A stretch of DNA of 64,000 nt from Paraburkholderia sp. IMGN_8. Lineage in GTDB: Bacteria > Pseudomonadota > Gammaproteobacteria > Burkholderiales > Burkholderiaceae. Under the pieces are notes generated by a model. It did no database searches and was not told the origin of the DNA. It saw nothing but the letters and a program-made list of their open reading frames with translations. Numbering within the stretch: the stretch's first letter is position 1; each line of letters begins with the position of its first letter. Position numbers and translations under genes: made by a program. Below, piece after piece: positions 32,339 through 41,899 of this stretch. The stretch is taken from NCBI RefSeq assembly GCF_038050405.1, contig NZ_CP150900.1, positions 496,001 to 560,000 of the forward strand, in the 5' to 3' direction.

Positions 32339-35335
32339 ATGCAAACCACCGACAACGTGACGACCCGGTACGAGGGCTCACCCACTGGCCAGGCCTTCGG
32401 CCAGGCACAAGGCGCACAAGCGCTCGCGCCGCAAGCGACGTTTGCCGACTACAAGGTGATCCGTCGTAATGGCAGTGTGGTGTCGTTTGAACCGTCGAAG
32501 ATCGCCATCGCCGTGACGAAGGCATTTCTGGCCGTCAACGGCGGTCAAGGCGCAGCGTCGGCTCGTGTGCGCGAACTGGTCGAGCAACTCACGCAGAATG
32601 TCGTGCGCGCGCTCGTGCGCAGCCGCCCGAACGGCGGCACGTTCCATATCGAAGACATCCAGGATCAGGTCGAACTCGCGCTGATGCGCGGCGGCGAGCA
32701 CAACGTCGCGCGTGCGTATGTGCTGTATCGCGAGAAGCGCACCCAGGCGCGCGGTCATGACGAGCAGGTCGCCGGCGGCGCGCCGGGTCTGAACGTTACC
32801 GACAACGGTGTCACGCGTCCGCTCGACATGGCAGCGCTGCGCGGCATCATCGAATCCGCTTGTGCGAACCTGGGCGACGCCGTGAGCGCCGAGCCGATCG
32901 TCGCGGAAACGGTGAAGAACCTGTACGACGGCGTGCCGATGAGCCAGGTCTACGACTCGGCGATCCTGGCTGCCCGCACGATGATCGAAAAGGATCCGGC
33001 TTATAGCCAGGTCACCGCACGCATCCTGCTGCACACGATCCGCCGCGAGATCCTCGAAGAGGAAGTCACGCAAGCCGAAATGGGCGAGCGTTACGGCGAG
33101 TACTTCCCGCAGTTCATCAAGCGCGGCGTGCAAGCCGAGCTGCTCGACGACAAGCTGCTGCAGTTCGACCTGAAGCGTCTCGGTGCCGCACTCGACAACA
33201 ATCGCGACCTGCAATTCGGCTACCTCGGTCTGCAGACGCTGTACGACCGCTACTTCCTGCATCACGACGGCGTGCGGATCGAAATGCCGCAGGCATTCTT
33301 TATGCGTGTCGCGATGGGTCTGTCGCTGAACGAGATCGATCGCGAAGCGCGTGCGATCGAGTTTTACAACGTGCTGTCGAGCTTCGACTTCATGTCGTCC
33401 ACGCCGACGCTGTTCAACTCCGGCACCCGCCGCTCGCAATTGTCGTCGTGCTACCTGACGACGGTCGACGACGACCTCGACGGCATCTACGAAGCGCTGA
33501 AGGAAAACGCGCTGCTGTCGAAGTTCGCCGGCGGCCTGGGCAACGACTGGACGCGCGTGCGTGCGCTCGGCTCGCACATCAAGGGCACCAACGGCAAGTC
33601 GCAAGGCGTCGTGCCGTTCCTGAAGGTGGTCAACGACACGGCTGTGGCCGTGAACCAGGGCGGCAAGCGCAAGGGCGCGGTGTGCGCATACCTGGAAACG
33701 TGGCACCTGGACATCGAGGAATTCCTCGAGCTGCGCAAGAACACCGGCGACGACCGTCGCCGCACCCACGACATGAACACGGCGAACTGGATTCCCGACC
33801 TGTTCATGAAGCGCGTGCACGAAGGCGGCGACTGGACCCTGTTCTCGCCGTCCACCTGCCCGGACCTGCACGACAAGTTCGGCGCCGAGTTCGAAACGGC
33901 TTACACGGCTTACGAAGACAAGGTCGCGCGCGGCGAGATCAAGCTGTTCAAGAAGATTCCGGCGGCGCAACTGTGGCGCAAGATGCTGGGCATGCTGTTC
34001 GAAACCGGTCACCCGTGGATCACGTTCAAGGATCCGTGCAATGTGCGTTCGCCGCAACAGCACGTCGGCGTCGTCCACTCGTCGAACCTGTGCACGGAAA
34101 TCACGCTGAACACCAGCGACGCCGAAATCGCCGTCTGCAACCTGGGCTCCGTGAATCTCGTCGCCCACCTGAAGGAACAGGCCGACGGCACGCTGGCGCT
34201 CGACCACGACAAGCTCAAGCGCACCGTCAGCGTGGCGATGCGCATGCTCGACAACGTGATCGACATCAACTACTACGCGGTTGCCAAGGCGCGTAACTCG
34301 AACCTGAAGCACCGTCCGGTCGGCCTGGGCATCATGGGCTTCCAGGACTGCCTGCACCTGCTGCGCACGCCGTACGCGTCGCAAGAGGCGGTCAGCTTCG
34401 CCGATACGTCGATGGAAGCGGTCTGCTACTACGCTTACTACGCGTCGACCGAGCTGGCGCAAGAGCGCGGCCGTTACTCCAGCTACCGCGGCTCGCTGTG
34501 GGATCGCGGCATCCTCCCGCAAGACTCGGTGAAGCTGCTGGCCGAAGCGCGCGGCGGCTATGTCGAAGTCGATTCGAGCGAATCGATGGACTGGACCGAA
34601 CTGTGTTCGCGCATCGCCACCTACGGCATGCGCAATTCGAACTGCGTGGCGATCGCGCCGACGGCGACGATCTCCAACATCATCGGCGTGTCGGCCTGCA
34701 TCGAACCGACCTTCCAGAACCTGTATGTGAAGTCGAATCTGTCGGGCGAATTTACGGTGGTCAACGACTACCTGGTGCGCGACCTGAAGGCACGCGGCCT
34801 GTGGGACGAAGTGATGGTCGCCGACCTGAAGTACTTCGACGGCACGCTCTCGCGCATCGACCGCATCCCGGCCGACCTGCGCGCGATCTACGCGACCGCG
34901 TTCGAACTCGATCCGGTGTGGCTGGTCGAGGCGGCTTCGCGTCGTCAGAAGTGGATCGACCAGGCGCAGTCGCTGAACATCTATATGGGCGGCGCGTCGG
35001 GTAAGAAGCTCGACGAGATCTACAAGCTCGCATGGGTGCGTGGCCTGAAGACCACGTACTACCTCCGCACGATGGCGGCGACGCACGTCGAGAAGTCGAC
35101 GGTTGCGCACGGCGCGCTGAACGCGGTGAGCTCGGGTGGCGGCGAAGGCTCTGGCGGTTCGGCTGGCGGCGCGGCGGGTGGTTTCGGCGCGAGCGGTGGC
35201 GCTGCGTCGGGCGGCATCCAGGCGGCAGCGGCAGCGCCGGCAGTCGCAATCGAAGCTGCGCCTGAAGCGGATGGTCCGGTGTGCATGATGCGTCCGGGCG
35301 ATCCTGGCTTTGAAGAGTGCGAGGCTTGCCAGTAA
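32339..35335 (+). CDS. nrdA: class Ia ribonucleoside-diphosphate reductase, alpha subunit NrdA
   Basis: 998 residues, long against about 760 in E. coli. The enzyme makes dNDPs from NDPs with the NrdB radical. An N-terminal ATP-cone fills about residues 35-130, and a second, less clear cone-like block about 145-235. The catalytic barrel follows with SSCYLTT, the NLCTEI cysteine region and PTATISNIIGVS. A linker of Gly/Ser/Ala repeats near 920-960 leads to the C-terminal redox pair CEAC. ATG 32339 has an aggag site; the TTG two codons upstream is ignored. Regulation by NrdR and maybe DnaA is inferred from the upstream sites. Confidence 0.97.
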   Translation: MQTTDNVTTRYEGSPTGQAFGQAQGAQALAPQATFADYKVIRRNGSVVSFEPSKIAIAVTKAFLAVNGGQGAASARVRELVEQLTQNVVRALVRSRPNGGTFHIEDIQDQVELALMRGGEHNVARAYVLYREKRTQARGHDEQVAGGAPGLNVTDNGVTRPLDMAALRGIIESACANLGDAVSAEPIVAETVKNLYDGVPMSQVYDSAILAARTMIEKDPAYSQVTARILLHTIRREILEEEVTQAEMGERYGEYFPQFIKRGVQAELLDDKLLQFDLKRLGAALDNNRDLQFGYLGLQTLYDRYFLHHDGVRIEMPQAFFMRVAMGLSLNEIDREARAIEFYNVLSSFDFMSSTPTLFNSGTRRSQLSSCYLTTVDDDLDGIYEALKENALLSKFAGGLGNDWTRVRALGSHIKGTNGKSQGVVPFLKVVNDTAVAVNQGGKRKGAVCAYLETWHLDIEEFLELRKNTGDDRRRTHDMNTANWIPDLFMKRVHEGGDWTLFSPSTCPDLHDKFGAEFETAYTAYEDKVARGEIKLFKKIPAAQLWRKMLGMLFETGHPWITFKDPCNVRSPQQHVGVVHSSNLCTEITLNTSDAEIAVCNLGSVNLVAHLKEQADGTLALDHDKLKRTVSVAMRMLDNVIDINYYAVAKARNSNLKHRPVGLGIMGFQDCLHLLRTPYASQEAVSFADTSMEAVCYYAYYASTELAQERGRYSSYRGSLWDRGILPQDSVKLLAEARGGYVEVDSSESMDWTELCSRIATYGMRNSNCVAIAPTATISNIIGVSACIEPTFQNLYVKSNLSGEFTVVNDYLVRDLKARGLWDEVMVADLKYFDGTLSRIDRIPADLRAIYATAFELDPVWLVEAASRRQKWIDQAQSLNIYMGGASGKKLDEIYKLAWVRGLKTTYYLRTMAATHVEKSTVAHGALNAVSSGGGEGSGGSAGGAAGGFGASGGAASGGIQAAAAAPAVAIEAAPEADGPVCMMRPGDPGFEECEACQ

Positions 35336-35955
35336 GCGTCAGGCAACTGCGAGGCAAGCACGAGGCAAGCAGCGCTGCTTGCCGACGGGTTTGTAGGTAA
35401 TGACCCGCATGCAGTGAAGCAAATCAGCGCAACAGATGAGCGGCGTGACGACGAATCTCGAAGCCGCGCCGCTCGTCGAAGCAGCCAAGCCGGAAAGCGC
35501 GGCAACAGATTGAAGTAGTGAAGCGGTAGATAAGCAGTCGGCAGCACAGACGCAGCGCTCGACGCCGGGCGCTCAGCAAACGGTTCGATCGACTGGTCGA
35601 TCAGCACAACCGGCCACATGCATTGCTGAACATTGCGCTGAACTTCACCTCGCTAATGCCGACGAAGGAGCAAACGCGAGGCAGCAAGAAGCAACGGCAA
35701 GACGCTGCAAGCACGCTCCGCAATACAAGTAGATAGAGCAGCGAAAAGTCACTTCGACACGTTGCTCTTCGAGCTCGCGAAGCACCTCGACGACACACGT
35801 TCAACACGCTTCACATGAGGCGACACACACAGTCTGTTGAACAAAGTGTTGTATGAACGTAGCAACGCGAATCGAAAACAGGATTTTTCATCAGCGAACT
35901 CTTTTATCGCTCGTGAAAAGATGGTACAAACCGTTCTAAATTGATGGTGACATTT
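35336..35955 (+). other. nrdA-nrdB intergenic region (620 bp, no gene)
   Basis: No frame with protein-like composition. It begins with a perfect 20-bp palindrome (35364-35383) that may end or stabilise nrdA mRNA. The rest is less GC-rich and purine-rich on the plus strand. I could not find a convincing NrdR box or promoter for nrdB here, so read-through from nrdA is possible. Confidence 0.7.
35364..35383 (+). terminator. perfect palindrome after nrdA
   Basis: GGCAAGCAGC directly followed by its complement GCTGCTTGCC, 28 bp after the nrdA stop. No T-run; the minimal loop makes it an mRNA-end or protein-site candidate. Confidence 0.4.
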
Positions 35956-37191
35956 ATGCTCAACTGGGATGACGAGATCACTGCCGTAACTCCCTCGAGC
36001 GCTACGCAACAGAATGTGTTGCGCAACGCTGCGGGATCGGCTGTCGGTTCGCAAGTCGGAACGCGTTCCGCTCCTCAAGCTCCCTCGGCTCAAGACATCT
36101 TCGCGAACGACATTGCTGTCGCTCCCGTCGCTCATGTGGCCCATGCTGCTGCTGGAACGGCTGCCGTTTCCGAAGCGCGGGTCAATGTCGCCGACAAGCG
36201 CATCATCAACGGCCAGACCGACGTCAATCAGTTGGTGCCGTTCAAATACAAGTGGGCCTGGGAAAAGTATCTGGCTGGTTGCGCCAACCACTGGATGCCG
36301 CAAGAAGTGAACATGTCGCGCGACATCGCCCTCTGGAAAGACCCGAACGGTCTGACCGAAGACGAGCGCCGCATCGTCAAGCGCAACCTGGGCTTCTTCG
36401 TGACGGCAGATTCTCTCGCCGCCAACAACATCGTGCTGGGCACCTACCGCCACATCACGGCGCCCGAATGCCGCCAGTTCCTGCTGCGCCAGGCGTTCGA
36501 AGAGGCGATCCACACGCACGCTTACCAGTACATCGTCGAATCGCTGGGCCTCGACGAGGGCGAAATCTTCAACGCGTATCACGAGGTTTCCTCGATCCGC
36601 GCGAAAGACGAATTTCTGATTCCGTACATCCACGTGCTGACCGATCCGGCCTTCAAGACCGGCACGCTCGAGGCAGACCAGACCCTGCTGCGCTCGCTGA
36701 TCGTGTTCGCCTGCGTGATGGAAGGCCTGTTCTTCTACGTCGGCTTTACGCAAATCCTGGCGCTGGGTCGCCAGAACAAGATGACTGGCGCGGCGGAACA
36801 GTACCAATACATCCTGCGCGACGAGTCGATGCACTGCAACTTCGGCATCGACCTGATCAACCAGATCAAACTCGAAAACCCGCAACTCTGGACGGCTGAG
36901 TTCCGCGCGGAAATCCGCGAGATCTTCCAGCAAGCTGTCGAACTTGAATATCGCTACGCAGAAGACACGATGCCGCGTGGGGTGCTCGGCCTCAATGCGT
37001 CGATGTTCAAGAGCTATCTGCGCTTCATCTGCAACCGCCGTTGCCAGCAGATCGGTCTCGATCCGCTGTACCCGAACGAGGAAAACCCGTTCCCGTGGAT
37101 GAGCGAGATGATCGACCTGAAGAAGGAACGCAACTTCTTCGAAACGCGAGTGATCGAATATCAGACTGGCGGCGCGCTGACCTGGGAGTGA
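35956..37191 (+). CDS. nrdB: class Ia ribonucleoside-diphosphate reductase, beta subunit NrdB
   Basis: 411 residues; carries the diiron site and the tyrosyl radical. Ligands are seen in the order known for class Ia: Asp in [10 protein letters not shown], Glu-x-x-His and the radical Tyr in [11 protein letters not shown], and Glu-x-x-His again in [13 protein letters not shown]. There is an N-terminal extension of about 65 residues rich in Ala, Val and Ser before the conserved [17 protein letters not shown] 35956 (MLNWDDEIT) is chosen; in-frame TTG and ATG codons lie 15 and 12 bp upstream. No strong ribosome site. It is separated from nrdA by 620 bp. Confidence 0.95.
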   Translation: MLNWDDEITAVTPSSATQQNVLRNAAGSAVGSQVGTRSAPQAPSAQDIFANDIAVAPVAHVAHAAAGTAAVSEARVNVADKRIINGQTDVNQLVPFKYKWAWEKYLAGCANHWMPQEVNMSRDIALWKDPNGLTEDERRIVKRNLGFFVTADSLAANNIVLGTYRHITAPECRQFLLRQAFEEAIHTHAYQYIVESLGLDEGEIFNAYHEVSSIRAKDEFLIPYIHVLTDPAFKTGTLEADQTLLRSLIVFACVMEGLFFYVGFTQILALGRQNKMTGAAEQYQYILRDESMHCNFGIDLINQIKLENPQLWTAEFRAEIREIFQQAVELEYRYAEDTMPRGVLGLNASMFKSYLRFICNRRCQQIGLDPLYPNEENPFPWMSEMIDLKKERNFFETRVIEYQTGGALTWE

Positions 37192-37634
37192 TCCGGGTTC
37201 GTGTCGCAGATGCATTCATTGATGGGGATGCCGTCGGCAAGGGCCACGGCAATTTTGGTTAGGAGCAGAACCGCCTGATGCAAAGCATGCCCGGTGCGTC
37301 GCGTGCCTTCGCGGCCCACAAATATGACAGGCACTTTGCGAACCCTTCAGTGGGATGGGCAAACTTCCCCCCGGAAAAAGCCGCTGGCGTGAGCGTCGGT
37401 GGCCCGATCAAGCAATTGCCGGCGCTGGGTTTCAGCGCCGACCAGATCTGGCGCGCGGAGCCCTTGGGCACCGCGCGCCTTACCGCATTCATTAGCGTAA
37501 GCGCGCAGCACCTGCGTACGCCGATGAATAGCCCGCTTCGTAGCGCGCGCCCTGAGAAGCGTCCGCGGGAAGCGGGTTTTGACGAAGGGTGTAGTTTGAA
37601 CTGACTCTCATCTGAAAACCTGAAGGAGAAAATG
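37192..37634 (+). other. nrdB to histone-like gene spacer with clustered hairpins (443 bp)
   Basis: A 108-codon frame (37278-37604) exists, but its third-position GC is near 70%, below neighbours, and its sequence has no family look, so I do not call it. Instead 37421-37580 holds four stem-loops in a row: GGCGCTG/CAGCGCC, a two-part stem at 37451-37478 (GCGCGCGG with inner GCCC/GGGC), CTTACCGC/GCGTAAG, and CCCGCTTC/GAAGCGGG followed by TTTT. Confidence 0.5.
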
Positions 37635-38258
37635 ATGGCAACTGCAAAGAAAGCCGCCGCTAAGAAAGTTGTGGCAAAGAAAGCTGCTCCGGCGAAGAAG
37701 GCCGCTCCGGCAAAGAAAGTAGCGGCGAAGAAAGTCGCTGTGAAGAAGGTTGCAGCGAAAAAGGCAGCACCGGCCAAGAAGGTTGCAGCGAAAAAAGCTG
37801 CTCCGGCTAAGAAGGTTGCAGCCAAGAAAGTCGCTGTGAAGAAGGTTGCAGCGAAGAAGGCAGCGCCGGCGAAGAAGGCAGCACCGGCTAAGAAAGCCGC
37901 AGTGAAGAAGGTTGCAGCAAAGAAGGCAGCACCGGCCAAGAAGGCCGCAGCAAAGAAGGCAGCACCGGCTAAGAAGGCTGCTGCCAAGAAGGCTGCGCCT
38001 GCTAAAAAGGCTGCTGCCAAGAAAGCTGCGCCCGCGAAAAAGGCTGCTGCTAAAAAGGCTGCGCCTGCCAAGAAGGCTCCCGCTAAGAAGGCCGCTGCTC
38101 CTGCGAAGAAGGCTGCTCCTGCGAAGAAGGCTGTCGCCAAGAAGGCTGCGCCTGCACCCGCTGCGACTTCTGTCTCGAGCGCAGCACCGGCAGCGACGGT
38201 GAAGACCGCGCTGAACCCGGCAGCGGCATGGCCGTTCCCGACGGGCAGCCGTCCGTAA
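37635..38258 (+). CDS. histone H1-like DNA-binding protein (Lys/Ala/Pro repeat)
   Basis: 207 residues, almost wholly made of repeats such as AAKKAAPAKK and VAAKKVAVKK, with the last 35 residues ending in a non-basic Ala/Ser/Pro tail. This is like the HC2/AlgP C-terminal domain: disordered, strongly basic, binding DNA without sequence preference and probably compacting the nucleoid. Two ATGs are adjacent; the second (37635) has better spacing to the aaggag site and gives MATAKKAA. The repeat DNA is prone to length change. A terminator follows. Confidence 0.85.
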   Translation: MATAKKAAAKKVVAKKAAPAKKAAPAKKVAAKKVAVKKVAAKKAAPAKKVAAKKAAPAKKVAAKKVAVKKVAAKKAAPAKKAAPAKKAAVKKVAAKKAAPAKKAAAKKAAPAKKAAAKKAAPAKKAAAKKAAPAKKAAAKKAAPAKKAPAKKAAAPAKKAAPAKKAVAKKAAPAPAATSVSSAAPAATVKTALNPAAAWPFPTGSRP

Positions 38259-38359
38259 GCGGTAAATAAGCGGTAGAAGTACTTCGACACGTCGCACGAT
38301 GTGTCCGATGATCGAGTAGCGCTTAAGTAGCTGTGTGACGAGCGCTACTCGGTCAGCGT

Positions 38360-38393
38360 CCCGTCGCCGGGTTTCCGGCGACGGGATTTTTTT
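38360..38393 (+). terminator. intrinsic terminator after histone-like gene
   Basis: CCCGTCGCCGG, loop gttt, CCGGCGACGGG, then a long T-run. Strong classical terminator about 100 bp after the stop. Confidence 0.95.
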
Positions 38394-38524
38394 CGTCTCG
38401 TAAAAGCGTGCACGTCATGATTTCAAAACGGATGGACGAAAAAAAACGCATGCACAGGGGAGCGCATGCGTGTGAGGTTGCCGCAGCGGCGCCTGAAGCG
38501 CGGCCGCGGCAGAGGGGAAAAAGC

Positions 38525-39001
38525 TTAGTGCGTGACGCGCGTGACGCCGCCGCTGGACAGCAGCCGCACGCGCTCGCCGGCGCGGAAGATCTCACCGGTT
38601 GCGCTTTGCGTGATCGCGCGCATATCGCCGTTATCGAGTCGCACGGTAATCTCGAGACCGTCGCGCACCGCGACGCCGTTCTCGACCGCGTTGCCGGCCA
38701 CCGCACCGGCCAGGCCGCCGATGATGCCTGTCACGATCGAGCCACGGCCGCCGCCGATCGAGCTGCCGGCCACCGCACCCAAGGCACCGCCGCCGAGCGC
38801 GCCGATGCCGCTCGGCTGACCGTTGTTCGAACTGATCTTCACTGCGCGAACGCTGTCGACCGTGCCCATCCGGACCGTTTCTTCGCGCTGTGCCTGTGAC
38901 GCCGTGTAGACGTCAGCAGAACTACTGTTATACGCACACCCCGACATGGCCAGCGAACCGGCGATCAAGGCGGCCACTACCAGGCGACTCATTGTTTTCA
39001 T
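38525..39001 (-). CDS. glycine-zipper outer membrane lipoprotein (SlyB/Pcp-like)
   Basis: 158 residues. Signal with lipobox Met-Ser-Gly-Cys (Cys22), then a domain with a glycine-zipper: GALGGGALGAVAGSSIGGG and GIIGGLAGAVAG, each shaped like a short membrane hairpin. The C-terminal part EITVRLDNGDMRAITQ fits SlyB/Pcp lipoproteins, which sit in the outer membrane and are linked to envelope stress. It lies 25 bp after the kinase gene on the same strand. Confidence 0.87.
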   Translation of the reverse strand: MKTMSRLVVAALIAGSLAMSGCAYNSSSADVYTASQAQREETVRMGTVDSVRAVKISSNNGQPSGIGALGGGALGAVAGSSIGGGRGSIVTGIIGGLAGAVAGNAVENGVAVRDGLEITVRLDNGDMRAITQSATGEIFRAGERVRLLSSGGVTRVTH

Positions 39002-39026
39002 TCCCTAACTCCAATAGCTTTCGGTA

Positions 39027-39965
39027 TTACGGCAGGTCGTAACCGAACGCCTGCTTGAACCGTTCGTTGATCTCCGCCCGAGTGGGCGCGTAGTTTTGCG
39101 GGCCCTGGTGTTCGATCTTCAGCGCCCCCATCAGGCTTGCGAGACGGCCGGTGGTTGCCCAGCCGAGCTTGTTCTCGATCCCGTACAGCAAACCGCCGCG
39201 AAACGCGTCGCCGCAGCCAGTAGGGTCGAGCACTTGCTGCGCCTTGACCGCGGGAATCTCTTCGATACCGCCGGCGTGATGGATTTGCGCCCCGTGTTCG
39301 CCGAGCGTGACGATCAGCGCATCGACCTTGCTGGCGATCTCTTCGATCGACCAACCGGTTTTGTTGCTGACCAGTTTGGCCTCGTAATCGTTGACAGCTA
39401 CATAAGTAGCAAGTTCAATCATGCGCCGCAGCGACTCACCGTCGAACAACGGCAAACCTTGGCCCGGATCGAAGATGAACGGCACGCCGGCCGCTGCCAG
39501 ATGCTCCGAATGCTGGATCATGCCGTCGTAGCCATCAGGCGCGACGATGCCGAGCGTGATGCCCTTTGCTTCATCGGCGCGATTCAGATGAGACTGCATC
39601 ATCGCGCCGGGGTGAAACGCGGTGATCTGATTGTTTTCCAGATCGGTGGTGATCATGGCCTGCGCCGAGTAAGTGTCCGGCACGACAAGCACGTTTTCCG
39701 TCGACAGGCCGAGTTGCTCGAAGCGGTCCATGTAAAGCTGCGCGTCGGTCGCGCCGAGCGTCGCCATGATGCGCGCGTCGCCGCCCAGCAACTGCAGCGA
39801 GTAGGCGATATTGCCCGCACAGCCGCCGAACTCGCGGCGCATCGTCGGCACGAGAAAGCTCACGTTCAGGATGTGGACCTGCTCCGGCAGGATGTGCTCC
39901 CGGAAGCGGCCTTCGAAGGTCATGATGTTGTCGTAGGCGAGCGAGCCGCAAATCAGCGTAGCCAA
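39027..39965 (-). CDS. PfkB-family carbohydrate/nucleoside kinase
   Basis: 312 residues of the ribokinase/PfkB family. N-terminal substrate-side motif RREFGGCAGNIAYSLQLLGG and the C-terminal signature DPTGCGDAFRGG with the catalytic Asp are clear. Relatives are often called adenosine kinase or sugar kinase; the substrate is not decided by sequence. The start is probably TTG at 39965 (then ATLICGSLAYDN, with an aggaa ribosome site), because the open frame upstream does not resemble the family. Confidence 0.82.
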   Translation of the reverse strand: MATLICGSLAYDNIMTFEGRFREHILPEQVHILNVSFLVPTMRREFGGCAGNIAYSLQLLGGDARIMATLGATDAQLYMDRFEQLGLSTENVLVVPDTYSAQAMITTDLENNQITAFHPGAMMQSHLNRADEAKGITLGIVAPDGYDGMIQHSEHLAAAGVPFIFDPGQGLPLFDGESLRRMIELATYVAVNDYEAKLVSNKTGWSIEEIASKVDALIVTLGEHGAQIHHAGGIEEIPAVKAQQVLDPTGCGDAFRGGLLYGIENKLGWATTGRLASLMGALKIEHQGPQNYAPTRAEINERFKQAFGYDLP

Positions 39966-40062
39966 GGCGAGCGTTCCTGTAAAAATCGGTAAAGAGAAAA
40001 GGCACGACGACGTGACAGCGCCGCGCATGAAGCGCGGCGCCGGGGGCTCGTGCGCGAAGGTC

Positions 40063-40563
40063 TTACTTCAGCGCGGCGAGCGCTGCATCATAGTTCGGCT
40101 CGTTCTTGATTTCGCTGACCAGTTCCGCGTGTACGACCTTGTCGTTCTCGTCGACCACCACCACGGCGCGCGCCGTCAGGCCCGTCAGCGGGCCGCTTGT
40201 CACGTCGACGCCGTACGCCTCTGCAAACTCATGGCCACGGAACGTCGAGGCTGTCACGACGTTCTCGATGCCTTCGGTCGTGCAAAAGCGCGATGCGGCG
40301 AACGGCAGGTCGCCCGACACGACGATCACGGCCGTGTTGGTCAGCTTGGCAGCGGCTTCGTTGAACTTGCGGGTCGACGTGGCGCAGGTCGGCGTGTCGA
40401 GGCTCGGGACGATGTTCAGCACCTTGCGCTTGCCGGCGAATTCGGCGAGCGTAACGGGCTTCAGATCCTTGCCGACCAGCGAGAAGGCTGGCGCTTGCTG
40501 GCCCACCGACGGAAACGTGCCGGCGACTTCGATCGGGTTACCACCCAGCGTGACTTGACTCAT
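40063..40563 (-). CDS. tpx: thiol peroxidase Tpx
   Basis: 166-residue atypical 2-Cys peroxiredoxin that reduces alkyl hydroperoxides with thioredoxin. Peroxidatic Cys60 in [12 protein letters not shown] and resolving Cys94 in ASRFCTTEG are at the family's usual positions. ATG 40563 gives [13 protein letters not shown]; the longer frame upstream enters the DUF3426 gene and is not used. It is the second thiol peroxidase in the window, unrelated in family to the one beside ftsZ. Confidence 0.95.
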   Translation of the reverse strand: MSQVTLGGNPIEVAGTFPSVGQQAPAFSLVGKDLKPVTLAEFAGKRKVLNIVPSLDTPTCATSTRKFNEAAAKLTNTAVIVVSGDLPFAASRFCTTEGIENVVTASTFRGHEFAEAYGVDVTSGPLTGLTARAVVVVDENDKVVHAELVSEIKNEPNYDAALAALK

Positions 40564-40636
40564 GTTGTTGAGCTCCGAAAATTCGTCAGAAATGACGGTG
40601 AACGCGCCCGATTGGTGTCGGGCGCACGAGTAAGCG

Positions 40637-41851
40637 TTACGGATAAAAAATCTGAACGCGGAAATTGGAGGCGACCGCATTGCCCGTGTCGAGGTGCACG
40701 ATCATGGTTTGAGTCGTGTGCGCCGGCAAACCGGCCGCGATCGGCGTGCCGGGTGCGACATAGTCTTGCGGCCACAGCACGCGGCGCACGGCGACGTTGT
40801 TCTGGTCGTCGAGCAGCGTGAGTTCGATGGCCGGGTAGGCCAGCGCAATATTGAAGCGATTGCGCAGCGGCATTTTCAGTTCGAGCTTGTGCGGACCGTC
40901 GATCTGCCGCAGATCGGACGGCTCGACCTGCAAGCCGTCGATATCGTGAGGCGGCGCGACCTGACAGCCGATTTGCGCGCAGGCCTTCGCGTAGAGCGTC
41001 TGCGAGCGCGGAAAGTCGACCATCACCGTCTCGCGCTGCCACCAGGCGAGTTGCGCGAGCAGCGCGACGGCCAACAGCAGCGCCGCCAGTGAACCACCGA
41101 TGATCCAGCCCAGCCGGCGCGGTTCGGCCGGGCGGGTTTCGCGTACCACCGGGAAAGGATCGATGCCGTCATGCACCGGATGGACCGTGAAGGGCTCTCC
41201 ACTGGACGCCGCCGCGGCGGCGCCCACTGTGCTCGTGCGTGGGCCGGCCGCGCCTGAGCCGACCGCACCGAAATGCGGTTCGTTGTCGGGGATGCCGTGC
41301 AACGTGGCCGGTTCGTCCACGGGATGTTCGGAAGGGCGTTCGGTCTTGTGCCAGACCCTCGGCGCTTCCTCTGCCGGCGGACCGGCATCGTGCGCGGAGG
41401 GCCCGGGCGGCGCCTCAGCGAACACCGGTTCATGGTCGGGAGGGATCGGCGCGGTGAACGCGCTGGACGGCAATTCGGGCTCCGTGGCGTGGCGCGGCGT
41501 AACCGCGACGCCCGCGCCGGTCGAGACCGGATTGAGCGGCACATTGGTGGCGTTGTGACGCAGACGGTTGTCGATGACGGCATCGGGCGCCGGCGCCCAC
41601 GGGTCCCATGCTTCGGCGCTGAAATCGGGGCCGCCGGGGCGTACGCCCGACAGTGCCTCGATCGCCGCTGCTGCGGCGACCGGCTTGGCGGTGGAGAAGT
41701 CGCCGCCCTCGGTCAGTTCGAACAGGCTGCTCGACGCGTCGAATACTTCATCGCAATGCCCGCAGCGCACGAGGCCGCGGCGCAGCGCGAGCTGCGCCGG
41801 CTGCAGGCGGAAGACAGTTTCGCAGAAGGGGCAACGCGTCGCCAGGAGCAT
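40637..41851 (-). CDS. zinc-ribbon DUF3426 membrane protein
   Basis: 404 residues. N-terminal MJ0042-type zinc ribbon: CPFC at 7-10 and CGHC at 30-33. A long Pro/Ala-rich linker leads to one membrane segment near 245-268 ([22 protein letters not shown]), then a DUF3426 domain with [33 protein letters not shown] beta strands, probably periplasmic. Function unknown; it commonly sits next to prmA in Betaproteobacteria. A sensor or assembly role is only a guess. Confidence 0.8.
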   Translation of the reverse strand: MLLATRCPFCETVFRLQPAQLALRRGLVRCGHCDEVFDASSSLFELTEGGDFSTAKPVAAAAAIEALSGVRPGGPDFSAEAWDPWAPAPDAVIDNRLRHNATNVPLNPVSTGAGVAVTPRHATEPELPSSAFTAPIPPDHEPVFAEAPPGPSAHDAGPPAEEAPRVWHKTERPSEHPVDEPATLHGIPDNEPHFGAVGSGAAGPRTSTVGAAAAASSGEPFTVHPVHDGIDPFPVVRETRPAEPRRLGWIIGGSLAALLLAVALLAQLAWWQRETVMVDFPRSQTLYAKACAQIGCQVAPPHDIDGLQVEPSDLRQIDGPHKLELKMPLRNRFNIALAYPAIELTLLDDQNNVAVRRVLWPQDYVAPGTPIAAGLPAHTTQTMIVHLDTGNAVASNFRVQIFYP

Positions 41852-41899
41852 ATTGAGCCGGTAAGCCGAGAGGCCGTTGGTTGGACAATACGCCTTATT

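Noticed and set aside
32378..35110. 910-codon minus-strand frame opposite nrdA
   Set aside because: Mirror of nrdA codon bias; composition is Arg/Val/His-rich and not protein-like.
35800..35955. NrdR box pair in front of nrdB
   Set aside because: Only scattered ACAC/TGTTG-like pieces; no 16-bp match or 31-bp pairing.
37251..37600. 6S RNA, RNase P RNA, SRP RNA or known riboswitch
   Set aside because: Conserved cores of these RNAs were looked for by eye and not found; only generic stem-loops are seen.
37278..37604. 108-codon frame between nrdB and the histone-like gene
   Set aside because: Low third-position GC for this genome, no recognisable features, and it runs across four stem-loops.
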